Shown piece by piece: positions 32,732-42,257 of a DNA stretch of 64,000 bases; the stretch's first letter is position 1; the number at the start of each line of letters is the position of its first letter. The stretch is from contig NZ_JALHLS010000008.1 in NCBI RefSeq assembly GCF_022844445.1, positions 103,571-167,570 of the forward strand, given 5' to 3'. A model generated the notes under the pieces. It had not been told where the DNA came from and ran no database searches. It saw only the letters and a program-made list of their open reading frames with translations. Both the position numbers and the translations under genes were made by a program. Origin of the DNA: Hyphomonas sp. (GTDB lineage Bacteria > Pseudomonadota > Alphaproteobacteria > Caulobacterales > Hyphomonadaceae).

Positions 32732-33083
32732 GGCCGCCGAAGCGCGTGGCCGCAGGGCCGAGGCGCTGGCGGCCTGGTGGCTGCGGGCGAAGGGCTACAC
32801 GATCCTCTCGCGCCGGGTGCGCCTGCCGGTCGGCGAGATCGACCTTGTGGCGCGCAAGGGTGACGTGATCGTGTTCATCGAGGTGAAGGAGCGCGCGACG
32901 CTGGACGAGGCGCTTGGCTGCGTGAGCCCCGCCGCATGGCGCCGGATTGCGCGGGCGGCGGAGACCTGGTTGGCGCAGCGGCCGAGATTTCACGACTGCG
33001 GCTGGCGGTATGACATCATAGCGATCGCACCGGGCTATCTGCCCTCGCACTTGAAGGATGCGTGGCGGCCGGGAATGGCCTAG
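32718..33083 (+). CDS. yraN: YraN/UPF0102 family endonuclease-like protein
   Basis: 121-aa protein of the YraN family, a restriction-endonuclease-like fold. The motif [21 protein letters not shown] contains the E...D...ExK pattern of the PD-(D/E)xK superfamily; the N-terminus [17 protein letters not shown] is typical. The start overlaps rsmI by 14 bases, so the two are co-translated, an arrangement conserved across proteobacteria. Its cellular role is not established. Confidence 0.92.
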   Translation: MGKREAAEARGRRAEALAAWWLRAKGYTILSRRVRLPVGEIDLVARKGDVIVFIEVKERATLDEALGCVSPAAWRRIARAAETWLAQRPRFHDCGWRYDIIAIAPGYLPSHLKDAWRPGMA

Positions 33084-33126
33084 CTACCTGGGCCCCTCTT
33101 CTTCAAGCGGGCGAATGGCAACGAAG

Positions 33127-33579
33127 TCACTCCGGCGGGGGCGCTTCCTGAATGGAAACGAGGTAGCTCAGCAGCACGTCCATGCCGAGGTCGCCGAAGA
33201 CGAAGCCGGGCATGTCTTCGTGCCCGACATGGATGCCGGCGCGGAAGTCCTCGGCGAGGGAGGCGGCGGGGTAGACCGAGAGAATATAGCGCAGCGGCGG
33301 GGCATCGGCGCGCAGGCTCGCGGCCTGGTCGAGCCCATGACAATTCGAGCAGTTGTGGACGGCAATCTCCCGTCCGTCGGCGATGGAGGCTTCGTCCATC
33401 GGGATGCCGAGGGCGGCCGCGTCGATGACCGGGCCGGCCGGAGCCGGGGCCGGAGCCGGGGCCGGGGCAGCGGCGTCCGGCACTTCGACCGGCACAGAAA
33501 CGGGCGCCTCGGTGGCCGGGGTGCACCCTGCGGCGAGGGCCAAACCTGTCGCGGCGAGGGCAAATAGCAGAGGTCGCAT
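33127..33579 (-). CDS. c-type cytochrome lipoprotein
   Basis: 150-aa periplasmic lipoprotein with one c-type haem site. The lipobox is LALAAGC (lipid Cys near residue 19), followed by a Pro-Ala repeat linker, then the haem-binding CSNCHG (Cys77, Cys80, His81) with a likely axial Met in HEDMPGFVF. It is predicted to be a small membrane-tethered electron carrier. The ATG of MRPLLFALAA is used; an ATG seven codons upstream also has a good AAGGGA site and is equally possible. No oxidase or reductase gene is adjacent. Confidence 0.85.
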   Translation of the reverse strand: MRPLLFALAATGLALAAGCTPATEAPVSVPVEVPDAAAPAPAPAPAPAGPVIDAAALGIPMDEASIADGREIAVHNCSNCHGLDQAASLRADAPPLRYILSVYPAASLAEDFRAGIHVGHEDMPGFVFGDLGMDVLLSYLVSIQEAPPPE

Positions 33580-33746
33580 GTGAGGAATCCCGGGTTGCAT
33601 CTGAGAGTCCCTTACCACCCTTTGCGCCGGCGCACGCTAGGGAAGTGTCCCTAGACGGTGCGCCTTCACGCTGCCGTAATCTTCTATCAGGTAGGCTGGC
33701 GCTTTCACGGCAGGTTCAGCCTGGCAGAGCGAGAACGCCCGCACCC

Positions 33747-35765
33747 ATGACCAACCAGTTTCCCACCCCTCCGAACCTGCCCCGCATCGTGCGCGTGCCG
33801 ACGCCGGCCTTCCTGCGCCGGCAGAGCCCCGCGGTGCGCTACCTTGTCCTCGCGGTGGGCGGCATCCTGCTGGCCGGCGGCCTCTGGGCGGCGTGGAAAT
33901 GGCACAGCCTGCACAACGGTATGCCAAAACTGCCAACCAACATTGCAGAGCTGTGGGACGCCAACCGCGAACCCGCCATCGAGTTCGTGGACGCGAACGG
34001 GGTCACCGTGGCCGTGAAGGGCCCCCGCTACGGCCGGGCCATCGACGTGAAGGACCTGCCGCGCCACGTGCCGCAGGCCTTCCTCGCGGCGGAAGACAAG
34101 CGCTTCTATCAGCATGACGGCGCCGACGAAGCGGCCATCGCCCGCGCAGCGCTGTCGAATGCAGCGGCCGGCGAGACGGTTTCTGGCGCCTCGACGATCA
34201 CCCAGCAGGTGGTGAAGAACCTGGTGCTGCATTCCGGCCAGACGATGCAGCGTAAGGCGCAGGAAATCACGCTGGCGCGCCAGCTCGAGAAGAAGATGAC
34301 GAAGGATGAGATCCTGTCGCTCTATCTCAATCGCATTTATTTCGGCTCCGGCCTCTACGGTATTGATGCCGCGTCGCGTTACTATTTCGGCAAGGCGCCT
34401 GACCAGATCACGATTGCGGAGGCCGCGCTGCTGGCAGCGCTGCCGAAGGCGCCGTCGAAACTGAACCTGCGCGAGAACCTGGCCGGGGCGAAGGACCGGC
34501 AGAGCTATGTGCTGCGCGAGATGCGCGCCGAGCGGTTCATCTCGCGCGAAGAAGAGAAGGCCGCGCTGGACGCAGACATCAGCATTATCACGCCGCCGGT
34601 GTACGACGCCGAACTCGGCTATGTGATCGATGTGGCGACCGAGCGGCTGGCGGCGGTGATGCCGCGCGTGCCCGGCGACGCGGTGGTGACGCTGACGATT
34701 GACCCGAAACTGCAGGCACGTGTGCAACAGCGTATCACCGAGCGGATGAAGAAGGATGGTCCGGCGGCAAAAGCGGGGCAGGCGGCAGCGCTGATCCTCG
34801 GCAAGGATGGGCGCGTGGTGGCGATGACCGGCGGCACCAATTACAAGGCTTCACCTTTCAACCGCGTGACGCAGGCCAAGCGCCAGCCGGGCTCGAGTTT
34901 CAAACCGTTCGTGTACGCCCTGGCGCTGGAAGATGGCTACTCGCCCTATGACGTGTTCAACGACCGCCCGATCAGCATCGGCAAGTGGAAGCCGGTGAAC
35001 TATAACGGTGAGTATATCGGCCCGATGACGTTGAGCGAGGCGTTGACGCGCTCGACCAACACAGTGGCCGCAGAACTCGGCAACGAGTCGAATCCCGCGC
35101 GCGTGATAGACCTCGCCAAGCGCTTCGGCATCAGGAGCGAGATGCAGCCCTTTCCCTCGCTGGCGCTGGGCAGCCAGGAGGTTAACCTGTGGGAGATCAC
35201 CGGCGCCTATGGCGTGTTCCAGTCCGGTGGCAAGCGGATGGAGCCGTGGATCATCGCGAAAGTGACCGATACGCGCGGCAATGTGCTGTTCGAGCAGCCG
35301 GCCACTGAGCCGGAACGTGTGTACGCGGAAGATTATGCCGCCGACATGAATGCCATGCTGACGCGGGTGGTGAATGCCTCTATCGGCACTGGCCAGAAGG
35401 CGCGTTTCGGCGCCTGGACCGTGGCGGGCAAGACCGGCACCAGTCAGGACTGGCGCGATGCCTGGTTCATCGGCTTCACCTCCGCCTATGTTGGCGGCGT
35501 GTGGGTCGGCAATGACGATGACAGCGCGATGAACCGGGTGACAGGCGGTGGCCTTCCGGCCGACCTCTGGTCTGACATTATGGAAATCGCGCATGAGGAC
35601 AAGAAACCTGCGCCGCTCTTCGGGGCGGGACGTGCGCTGGTGCTTTCACCGGATGCGGAAGACCGCATCGCCTTTTACCGCGGCCTCGCGCAGGCGTTCG
35701 GCAGTGCCTCGGGCGGGACTGTGACCGCGAGCACGGGCGGCGGTATTGTTCAGCAGGTAGAGTAA
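33747..35765 (+). CDS. class A penicillin-binding protein (glycosyltransferase/transpeptidase)
   Basis: 672-aa bifunctional peptidoglycan synthase. A short cytoplasmic N-terminus, one membrane anchor near residues 35-53 (YLVLAVGGILLAGGLWAA), then glycosyltransferase family 51 with catalytic Glu116 in EDKRFYQHDG and the ITQQVVKN and RKAQEITLA blocks. The transpeptidase has Ser383-x-x-Lys386 (PGSSFKPF), SxN in RSTNTVA and KTGTS at residue 562. It is PBP1A/1C-like; without other genes I cannot say which. The ATG of MTNQFPTPPN is chosen over upstream in-frame codons. A PBP-activator lipoprotein lies nearby. Confidence 0.93.
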   Translation: MTNQFPTPPNLPRIVRVPTPAFLRRQSPAVRYLVLAVGGILLAGGLWAAWKWHSLHNGMPKLPTNIAELWDANREPAIEFVDANGVTVAVKGPRYGRAIDVKDLPRHVPQAFLAAEDKRFYQHDGADEAAIARAALSNAAAGETVSGASTITQQVVKNLVLHSGQTMQRKAQEITLARQLEKKMTKDEILSLYLNRIYFGSGLYGIDAASRYYFGKAPDQITIAEAALLAALPKAPSKLNLRENLAGAKDRQSYVLREMRAERFISREEEKAALDADISIITPPVYDAELGYVIDVATERLAAVMPRVPGDAVVTLTIDPKLQARVQQRITERMKKDGPAAKAGQAAALILGKDGRVVAMTGGTNYKASPFNRVTQAKRQPGSSFKPFVYALALEDGYSPYDVFNDRPISIGKWKPVNYNGEYIGPMTLSEALTRSTNTVAAELGNESNPARVIDLAKRFGIRSEMQPFPSLALGSQEVNLWEITGAYGVFQSGGKRMEPWIIAKVTDTRGNVLFEQPATEPERVYAEDYAADMNAMLTRVVNASIGTGQKARFGAWTVAGKTGTSQDWRDAWFIGFTSAYVGGVWVGNDDDSAMNRVTGGGLPADLWSDIMEIAHEDKKPAPLFGAGRALVLSPDAEDRIAFYRGLAQAFGSASGGTVTASTGGGIVQQVE

Positions 35766-35888
35766 GGCGAGCCCCTTCCAATCTGCTTTTGGCACGATCC
35801 TGAGGCCAGCGGGTCTGGTGAAGGCCCTCGCCTCCCATTGCCAGGCAAGGGTCTCTGATCTCCCCCCGAATGGAGAGGGATTAGAAGG

Positions 35889-37892
35889 TCAGATATCCAG
35901 TGCTTCGACGAAGGCTGCGTTTTCCTGGATGAACTTGAAGCGGAGTTCGGCTTTCTTGCCCATCAGGGTGTTGATGAGGTCGGCGGGCTTCATTTCGGTG
36001 AGTTCGTCCATCGAGTCCGGCAGGGTGACGCGCGCGAGGATGCGGCTGCCGGGGCTCATGGTGGTTTCCTTCAGCTGGGCGGGGTTCATCTCGCCGAGAC
36101 CCTTGAAGCGGGTCAGCTCGATCTTCTGGTTGCCCTTGAAGTGTTCCTTGGTGATCCGGGCCCGGTCTTCATCATCCATCGCGTAGTGGATGTTGCCCTT
36201 GTTCGCGAGCTTATACAGCGGCGGCTGGGCGAGGTAGAGTCGGCCCGCTTCGATCAGGCCGGGGGTCAGCCGGTAGAAGAAGGTGATCAGCAGCGCCGCG
36301 ATGTGGGCGCCGTCAACGTCGGCGTCGGTCATGATGATGATGCGCTCATAGCGCAGGTCATCGAGGTTGAACTTGCGGCCAAGCTCCGTACCCAGAGCAA
36401 GCGAGAGGTCGGCGAGTTCCTGGTTGCCCATCAGCTTGTCGTCGGACGCGCTTTCGACGTTCAGGATCTTGCCGCGCAGGGGCAGGATCGCCTGGGTCTC
36501 GCGGTTGCGGGCCTGCTTGGCGGAGCCGCCGGCCGAGTCGCCTTCGACGAGGAAGAGTTCGGTGCCTTCCGGGCCCTTGGCTGAGCAGTCAGCCAGCTTG
36601 CCAGGAAGGCGGAGTTTCTTGGTGGCCGACTTTCGGCTGATTTCCTTTGCCTTGCGGCGTTTGGCGCGCTCGTCGGCGCGGTCGATGGCCCAGGCGAGGA
36701 GCTTGTTGGCTTCCTTGGGTGATTGGGCGAGCCAGTGGTCGAAGTGGTCGCGCACGGCGTTCTCGACGAGGCGGAAGGCGTGCGTAGAGGAGAGCTTGTC
36801 TTTCGTCTGGCCGACAAATTCCGGGCCGCGGATGAAGACTGAGAGCAGAAAGCCGGAATGTCCCATGACGTCTTCGGCGGTGACCTCGGCAGCTTTCTTG
36901 TTGCCGGTCAGTTCACCGAAGTTGCGAAGACCCTTGGTGATGGCCGAGCGGAAGCCGGCCTCATGGGTGCCGCCCTCGGGGGTCGGGATGGTGTTGCAGT
37001 AGGAGCGGGCGAAACCGTCCTGCTCGCCGAAGCCGGCCTGGGTCCAGGCGATGGCCCATTCGCACTTGCCGTCATGGCCCATGTCGACAAGGCCGGTGAA
37101 GGGCTGCTCGGTGATGGTCGCCTTGTCGTGGAAGACTTCCTGCAACTGGTCGGCGAGGCCGTTAGGATAGGAGAGAATGGCGTCAGCGGGGATTTTCGAG
37201 TCTTCCGGCAGCAGGTCCGCATCGCAGGACCAGCGCACTTCAACGCCGCGGAAGAGATAGGCCTTGGAACGTGCCATGCCGAACAGGCGCGCGGGGCGCC
37301 AGCGCAGCTTGTCGCCGAAAATCTGGGGGTCGGGCTTGAACCTTACGCTCGTGCCGCGCCGGTTGGGCGTCGTGCCGACTTTGGCGAGCTTGCCCATCGG
37401 CGTACCGCGCGAGAATTCCTGGCGGTAGACGGTGCGGTCGCGTGCGACTTCGACTTCGACATGCTCGGAGAGTGCGTTGACGACCGAAATGCCGACCCCG
37501 TGCAAGCCGCCGGCGGTGGAATAGGCCTTGTCCGAGAACTTACCGCCCGAGTGCAGCGTCGTCATGATGACTTCGAGGGCTGATTTCTTGGGGAATTTCG
37601 GGTGGGGATCGACCGGGATCCCGCGGCCATTGTCGGTGACGGTCAGGTAGCCGTCATTGGTGAGTTTGATTTCAATCCGGTTGGCATAGCCGGCAACGGC
37701 CTCGTCCATGGCGTTGTCGAGGACTTCGGCGAAGAGGTGGTGGAAGGCGCGCTCGTCGGTGCCGCCAATATACATGCCGGGGCGTTTGCGGACGGGCTCA
37801 AGGCCTTCCAGGACCTCGATATCCTTGGCGGAATAGCCCGAAGAGCCGGTCAGCAGGTCGTCGGCGGACTTCAGTTGCCGGGCTGAGGACAT
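35889..37892 (-). CDS. parE: DNA topoisomerase IV subunit B (ParE)
   Basis: 667-aa ATPase subunit of topoisomerase IV, which decatenates sister chromosomes. The GHKL ATPase has EVLDNAMDEA and TDNGRGIPVD, followed by the transducer domain and then TOPRIM, with EGDSAGGSAKQARNRETQ and the acidic DADVDGAHI. The N-terminus YSAKDIEVLEGLEPVRKRPGMYIG is typical of ParE, and the length fits ParE rather than the longer proteobacterial GyrB. It converges with the PBP gene, separated by 120 bases in which no clear terminator is seen. Confidence 0.96.
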   Translation of the reverse strand: MSSARQLKSADDLLTGSSGYSAKDIEVLEGLEPVRKRPGMYIGGTDERAFHHLFAEVLDNAMDEAVAGYANRIEIKLTNDGYLTVTDNGRGIPVDPHPKFPKKSALEVIMTTLHSGGKFSDKAYSTAGGLHGVGISVVNALSEHVEVEVARDRTVYRQEFSRGTPMGKLAKVGTTPNRRGTSVRFKPDPQIFGDKLRWRPARLFGMARSKAYLFRGVEVRWSCDADLLPEDSKIPADAILSYPNGLADQLQEVFHDKATITEQPFTGLVDMGHDGKCEWAIAWTQAGFGEQDGFARSYCNTIPTPEGGTHEAGFRSAITKGLRNFGELTGNKKAAEVTAEDVMGHSGFLLSVFIRGPEFVGQTKDKLSSTHAFRLVENAVRDHFDHWLAQSPKEANKLLAWAIDRADERAKRRKAKEISRKSATKKLRLPGKLADCSAKGPEGTELFLVEGDSAGGSAKQARNRETQAILPLRGKILNVESASDDKLMGNQELADLSLALGTELGRKFNLDDLRYERIIIMTDADVDGAHIAALLITFFYRLTPGLIEAGRLYLAQPPLYKLANKGNIHYAMDDEDRARITKEHFKGNQKIELTRFKGLGEMNPAQLKETTMSPGSRILARVTLPDSMDELTEMKPADLINTLMGKKAELRFKFIQENAAFVEALDI

Positions 37893-38065
37893 GGGACCGT
37901 TTCTCCGTCTCTGGGGCGCCGGAATCCCCGGCGGAATCGTCCTGACAGATAGAGGCAGAAACCTTTAATGGCTCTTTAACCCTCAGCTTTCTGCCGGGAG
38001 GCGGTATGAAGCCGGACTCGCGGACGCCGGCAAGGGGCCAGGCGCCGCGGCCGGAGCGGGTGGAG

Positions 38066-38428
38066 CTACTCGTCGTCGGCCGCAGCCCCCATGCAGACAC
38101 GCTGCAGCGTGCTGCCGAGCGCGCCGTCTTCGCCGATGTCGACGGTCCAGCCATCGGCGCAGGGGCCGACCATGACCGCACGGGTGCAATAGGTGCCGTC
38201 TGCGGCGCAATCGAAGCCCTGGGCGGCCAGGTCGGCCCGGATGCTGTCTGCGGAGATGCCGCCGGCGTAGCGGGTGGCCACAGAGCGGGCGAAGGCGGTA
38301 TCGGCGCCGGTGCCGGTCGTCTTGCCGGTTTCCGAAAGGTCAAGGGCCGGGCGGCCTTCCAGCTGGGCGCTGGCGGGCGCAGCTGCGGCGAGGGCGAGGA
38401 ACAGGGCAGTGGCGGCAAGACGGTGCAT
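38066..38428 (-). CDS. hypothetical exported protein
   Basis: 120-aa protein with a signal peptide (LAATALFLALAAAAPASA, cleavage after residue 21). The mature part contains four Cys (FDCAADGTYCTR, GPCADGW, RVCMGA), probably two disulfides, and ends in an acidic AADDE. The pattern DSIRADLAAQGFDC followed by a short strand hints at a small alpha/beta periplasmic domain. I do not recognise the family. The ATG giving MHRLAAT is used because it starts the signal peptide. Confidence 0.65.
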   Translation of the reverse strand: MHRLAATALFLALAAAAPASAQLEGRPALDLSETGKTTGTGADTAFARSVATRYAGGISADSIRADLAAQGFDCAADGTYCTRAVMVGPCADGWTVDIGEDGALGSTLQRVCMGAAADDE

Positions 38429-38769
38429 GGCAGGTCTCCATTGAGCCTGAAGAGACTGCGCCGGATCAGGCCCGCGTGTCGAGAGGCTCAGCGACGCACG
38501 GCCGGCAGCGCCGGATCGCCCTGTCGTGCAGGGTAAAGTGCGCTCTCGGGGGCCGCGCGAGGTGCCAAATACCAGATTTACCTGCGGTTCACCGTCCTCT
38601 CGCCTCAAAGACACGATCAGCGGAATTCACACCTTTGTTGAGCAGAGTGCGGCTTGAAGCTGGGACCCGAGGTTTCCAAATCATTCACATCGCCTGACAA
38701 TCGCCCAATTCGGCGAACTAGGGTATCCGGGTCGCTGCCAGTCAGGGCTCACGTAAAGGAGGCATGAAC
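38429..38769 (+). other. intergenic region upstream of lon
   Basis: About 340 bases between a divergent exported-protein gene and lon. CTTGAA at 38653-38658 resembles a heat-shock sigma-32 minus-35 box, but the best minus-10 match (CCAAAT) is 17 bases away, longer than usual, so I give it little weight. AAAGGAGG just before the lon start is the ribosome-binding site. Nothing else is recognised. Confidence 0.35.
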
Positions 38770-41196
38770 ATGCCAAGATCGAAGACAGTACCGGTGTTGC
38801 CGCTTCGGGACATCGTTGTTTTCCCCGACATGGTGGCGCCGCTGTTTGTCGGCCGAGACAAGTCCGTGCGCGCCCTCGAGATGATCGAGGAGAGCGAGAA
38901 CGAGATCATGCTTGTGGCCCAGCGTGACGCCGCCATCGACAACCCTGGTTCCGGCGACCTGCACCAGGTGGGCACGCTGGCGACCATCCTGCAGCTGCTG
39001 AAGCTGCCAGACGGCACCGTGAAGGTACTGGTTGAGGGCAAGTCGCGTGCGCGGCTCGTGGAGCTGCATGACCGCGGCGAGTATTTCGAGGCCGAGATCG
39101 AGACAGTGCCGGAAGCGGAAAGCGCGGGCGGGGACATCCAGGCCCTGATGCGCGCCGTGCAGGAGCAGTTCGAGAGCTATGTGAAGCTGAACCGCAAGAT
39201 CCCGCCGGAAGCTGTGTCTTCGATCGGGCAGATGAGCGAGCCGGGCCGGCTGGCCGACCAGGTGGCTTCGAACCTCTCTGTGAAGCTTTCCGAAAAGCAG
39301 GAACTGCTCGAGATGCCGGACGCCAAGGACCGGCTCGAGAAGGTGTTCGCCCTGATGGAGGGCGAGATGGGCATGCTCCAGATGGAGCGTAAGATCAAAA
39401 ACCGCGTGAAGCGGCAGATGGAGAAGACCCAGCGCGAGTATTACCTGAACGAGCAGATGAAGGCGATCCAGCGCGAGCTGGGCGATCAGGGCGGGGAAGG
39501 CGGCGAGCGCGACGAGCTGGCCGAACTCGACCAGAAGATCGCCGATACGCCCCTCTCTCAGGAAGCCCGGACCAAGGCCGAGGCCGAGATGAAGAAGCTG
39601 CGTCAGATGTCGCCGATGTCGGCCGAATCGACCGTTGTGCGCAACTATCTTGACTGGCTGCTGTCGCTGCCCTGGGGCAAGCGCAAGGAGATCGTCACGG
39701 ATCTGCGCAAGGCCGAAAAACAGCTCGACGATGACCACTACGGTCTCGACAAGGTGAAAGAGCGAATCCTCGAATACCTTGCCGTGCAGAAACGCACTGG
39801 CAAGCTGAAGGGACCCATCCTCTGCCTCGTCGGCCCGCCGGGCGTCGGCAAGACCTCGCTCGGCAAGTCCATCGCGGAAGCGACGGGGCGTGACTTCGTG
39901 CGCGTATCGCTCGGCGGCGTGCGCGATGAGAGCGAGATCCGTGGCCACCGGCGCACCTATATCGGCTCGATGCCGGGACGGGTGATCCAGAGCCTGAAGA
40001 AGGTGAAGAGCGGCAACCCGCTGTTCCTGCTCGACGAGATCGACAAGATGGGCATGGACCATCGGGGCGACCCGGCCTCGGCCCTGCTCGAAGTGCTGGA
40101 CCCCGAACAGAACTCGACGTTCAACGACCACTATCTTGAGGTCGACTATGACCTTTCCGACGTCATGTTCGTGACGACGGCGAATTCGCTCAACATGCCG
40201 CAGCCCCTGCTGGACCGGATGGAGATCATCCGGATTGCGGGGTACACGGAGGATGAGAAGCTCGAGATCACCAAGCGCCACCTGATCCCTCAGGTGCGGG
40301 AGGATCACGGCCTCAAAGCCGAGGAGTGGATCGTCACGGATGGCGCGATCAGCGACCTGATCCGCTATTACACCCGTGAAGCCGGTGTGCGCAGCCTGAA
40401 GCGCGAGATTGCGCGACTTGCCCGCAAGGCGGTGCGTGAGCTGGCGCTGAACGAGGCCGGGAGCCTGACGATCACGTCGGACAACCTTGCGACCTTCGCC
40501 GGCGTGCGGAAGTTCCGGTATGGCCTGGCCGACGAAACCGACCAGGTGGGCGCCGTTACCGGCCTTGCCTGGACCGAAGTCGGCGGTGACCTCCTCACCA
40601 TCGAGGCGGTCAAGATGCCGGGACGCGGGGCCATGAAGGTCACGGGTAACCTGCGCGATGTGATGAAGGAGTCGATTCAGGCGGCCAGCTCGCTGGTCCG
40701 TGCACGGTCGGTTTCGCTCGGCATCAAGCCGACTGCGTTCAGCACGACGGATATCCACGTGCACGTGCCGGATGGCGCGACGCCCAAGGATGGCCCGAGC
40801 GCCGGCGCGGCGATGACGACGGCCATCGTGTCGCTGCTCACCGGCATTCCGGTGAACCGCGAGGTGGCGATGACCGGCGAGATCAGCCTGCGTGGACGCG
40901 TACTGCCGATCGGCGGCCTCAAGGAGAAACTGCTCGCTGCCCTGCGCGGCGGCATCAAGACGGTGCTGATCCCGAAGGAGAACGAGAAGGACCTCGACGA
41001 GATCCCGGAGAACGTGAAGACGGGTATGAAGATCATCCCGGTTTCCGACATCCAGGAAGTGCTCAAGCTGGCGCTGACGCGCCCGCTGGTGCCGATCGAG
41101 TGGTCTGAAGCCGACGAAGCGGCGCTGCAGGCGAGCCTCACGGGCGGACCGGGCGTGAGCACCGGAGACTCCGACACGATCCGCGCGCCGCACTGA
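38770..41196 (+). CDS. lon: ATP-dependent protease Lon
   Basis: 808-aa AAA+ serine protease that degrades misfolded and regulatory proteins. The N-terminal LON substrate domain ([16 protein letters not shown]) is followed by a coiled-coil linker, the AAA+ module with Walker A GPPGVGKT (residues 355-362) and Walker [12 protein letters not shown], and a proteolytic domain with the dyad Ser677 ([10 protein letters not shown]) and Lys720 (GGLKEKLLA). The AAAGGAGG site lies only one base before a first ATG at 38764 but seven before the second, so 38770 is chosen. A strong terminator follows. Confidence 0.97.
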   Translation: MPRSKTVPVLPLRDIVVFPDMVAPLFVGRDKSVRALEMIEESENEIMLVAQRDAAIDNPGSGDLHQVGTLATILQLLKLPDGTVKVLVEGKSRARLVELHDRGEYFEAEIETVPEAESAGGDIQALMRAVQEQFESYVKLNRKIPPEAVSSIGQMSEPGRLADQVASNLSVKLSEKQELLEMPDAKDRLEKVFALMEGEMGMLQMERKIKNRVKRQMEKTQREYYLNEQMKAIQRELGDQGGEGGERDELAELDQKIADTPLSQEARTKAEAEMKKLRQMSPMSAESTVVRNYLDWLLSLPWGKRKEIVTDLRKAEKQLDDDHYGLDKVKERILEYLAVQKRTGKLKGPILCLVGPPGVGKTSLGKSIAEATGRDFVRVSLGGVRDESEIRGHRRTYIGSMPGRVIQSLKKVKSGNPLFLLDEIDKMGMDHRGDPASALLEVLDPEQNSTFNDHYLEVDYDLSDVMFVTTANSLNMPQPLLDRMEIIRIAGYTEDEKLEITKRHLIPQVREDHGLKAEEWIVTDGAISDLIRYYTREAGVRSLKREIARLARKAVRELALNEAGSLTITSDNLATFAGVRKFRYGLADETDQVGAVTGLAWTEVGGDLLTIEAVKMPGRGAMKVTGNLRDVMKESIQAASSLVRARSVSLGIKPTAFSTTDIHVHVPDGATPKDGPSAGAAMTTAIVSLLTGIPVNREVAMTGEISLRGRVLPIGGLKEKLLAALRGGIKTVLIPKENEKDLDEIPENVKTGMKIIPVSDIQEVLKLALTRPLVPIEWSEADEAALQASLTGGPGVSTGDSDTIRAPH

Positions 41197-41220
41197 GCGG
41201 GCCAGGGATCTGAAATCAAA

Positions 41221-41257
41221 AACCCCGATTCCGGCCACGGAGGCGGGGTTTTTTTTT
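41221..41257 (+). terminator. Rho-independent terminator of lon
   Basis: Stem AACCCCG/CGGGGTT with an inner TCCG/CGGA helix, followed by nine T. It starts 25 bases after the lon stop. Confidence 0.92.
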
Positions 41258-41339
41258 GTTCTGGGGTCATGAACGCACTGGCGCGGCCAAGCCGAACCAC
41301 ACTTGCCTTTCACCGCGTCGCCCGGCAAAGAGGCGGCGG

Positions 41340-41415
41340 GGGCGATTAGCTCAGTTGGTAGAGCGCCTGCTTTACACGCAGGATGTCGGCGGTTCGAGCC
41401 CGTCATCGCCCACCA
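41340..41415 (+). tRNA. tRNA-Val (anticodon UAC)
   Basis: 76 nt including an encoded CCA. The acceptor arm is GGGCGAT/ATCGCCC, D arm AGCTCAGTTGGTAGAGC, anticodon stem CCTGC/GCAGG with loop TTTACAC (anticodon TAC), and T arm GGCGGTTCGAGCCCGTC with one G-U pair. It lies just downstream of the lon terminator. Confidence 0.96.
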
Positions 41416-41495
41416 GTCTCCCATCGCTGTTGCCGTGGATTCGCCATACGGAGCTGTAAAGTCGCCACCAGCAGAAACAGGTGAGGACCGGTCCC

Positions 41496-42254
41496 ATGAT
41501 TTCATGTCGCTCAGCCCTGATGGTTGCCGCTGCGATGAGCCTGGCCGCCTGTGCCCGCGAAGCGGCGGTTGCGCCAGAGGCGGCTCCGGCCCAGTCGGCG
41601 GCGTCGGTTGCAGAACCCGCCCTAGAGGTCGCTGCGCCTGCGAAATGGACCGCGCGCGGGCAGGAGCCAGGATGGATCCTGACGATCGAGAACGGCAAGG
41701 CGGATTTCTCATATGCGTACGGCGAGAAAAGTCACACGGCAGTACTGCCGCCGTCGCAGGCGATCGAGGGCGGGATTGAGTATTTCGAAAAGCCGGGCGG
41801 TCTGGCGGTGACAGTGCTGAACGCGCCGTGCGCCGACGTGATGTCCGGTCTTCCCTATCCGGAGACCGTGACTGTGACGCTGGGCGATGAAGTGTTCAAG
41901 GGCTGCGGCGGGGACACAGAATCGCTACTCACCGGTGCGGCCTGGCAAGTGGAGACCATCCGGGGCGAGCGCCTTGTGGGCGGCTTCAGCGTAACGATGA
42001 TGTTTGATCCGAAAGCGGACAAAATCGGCGGATCGGGTGGCTGCAATTCGTATGGCGCGCCGTACACGCTGACCGGGGAGGGCCTCTCCATCGGCGATCC
42101 TACCTATACCGAGAAGGCGTGCGACGGGGCGCTGATGACGCAGGAGAGCGCCTTCCTGGAGGCGCTGGTGGGCATCACGATGTTCAGTGTAGATGAGACT
42201 GGCGCGCTGCGCATGGACGGCCCGGACGGCGAGCGGATTGCCGCGCGCCGATAG
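41496..42254 (+). CDS. META-domain lipoprotein (HslJ-like, with COG3650 domain)
   Basis: 252-aa lipoprotein (signal ending MSLAAC, lipid Cys near residue 19). Residues about 50-145 match the COG3650 type (GQEPGWILTIENGKADF through VTLGDEVFKGCGGD), and residues 150-250 form a META domain (LTGAAWQVETIRG, then IGGSGGCNSYGAPYTL). HslJ-like META proteins are linked to heat or antibiotic tolerance in enterics, but no direct function is established. The ATG of MISCRSALM is preferred to a GTG five codons upstream because it starts the signal peptide directly. Confidence 0.82.
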   Translation: MISCRSALMVAAAMSLAACAREAAVAPEAAPAQSAASVAEPALEVAAPAKWTARGQEPGWILTIENGKADFSYAYGEKSHTAVLPPSQAIEGGIEYFEKPGGLAVTVLNAPCADVMSGLPYPETVTVTLGDEVFKGCGGDTESLLTGAAWQVETIRGERLVGGFSVTMMFDPKADKIGGSGGCNSYGAPYTLTGEGLSIGDPTYTEKACDGALMTQESAFLEALVGITMFSVDETGALRMDGPDGERIAARR

Positions 42255-42257
42255 GTT

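Noticed and set aside
33420..33475. Short tandem GC-rich repeat
   Set aside because: It encodes the Pro-Ala linker of the c-type cytochrome lipoprotein, so it is coding low complexity, not a DNA repeat element.
38653..38681. Heat-shock promoter for lon
   Set aside because: CTTGAA is present but the minus-10 match is poor and the spacing too long; not listed as a promoter.
38749..41712. A very long open frame on the minus strand opposite lon
   Set aside because: Lon is certain on the plus strand; GC-rich coding DNA often leaves the opposite frame open. The antisense protein is His/Arg/Leu-rich, matches nothing and lacks a ribosome-binding site.
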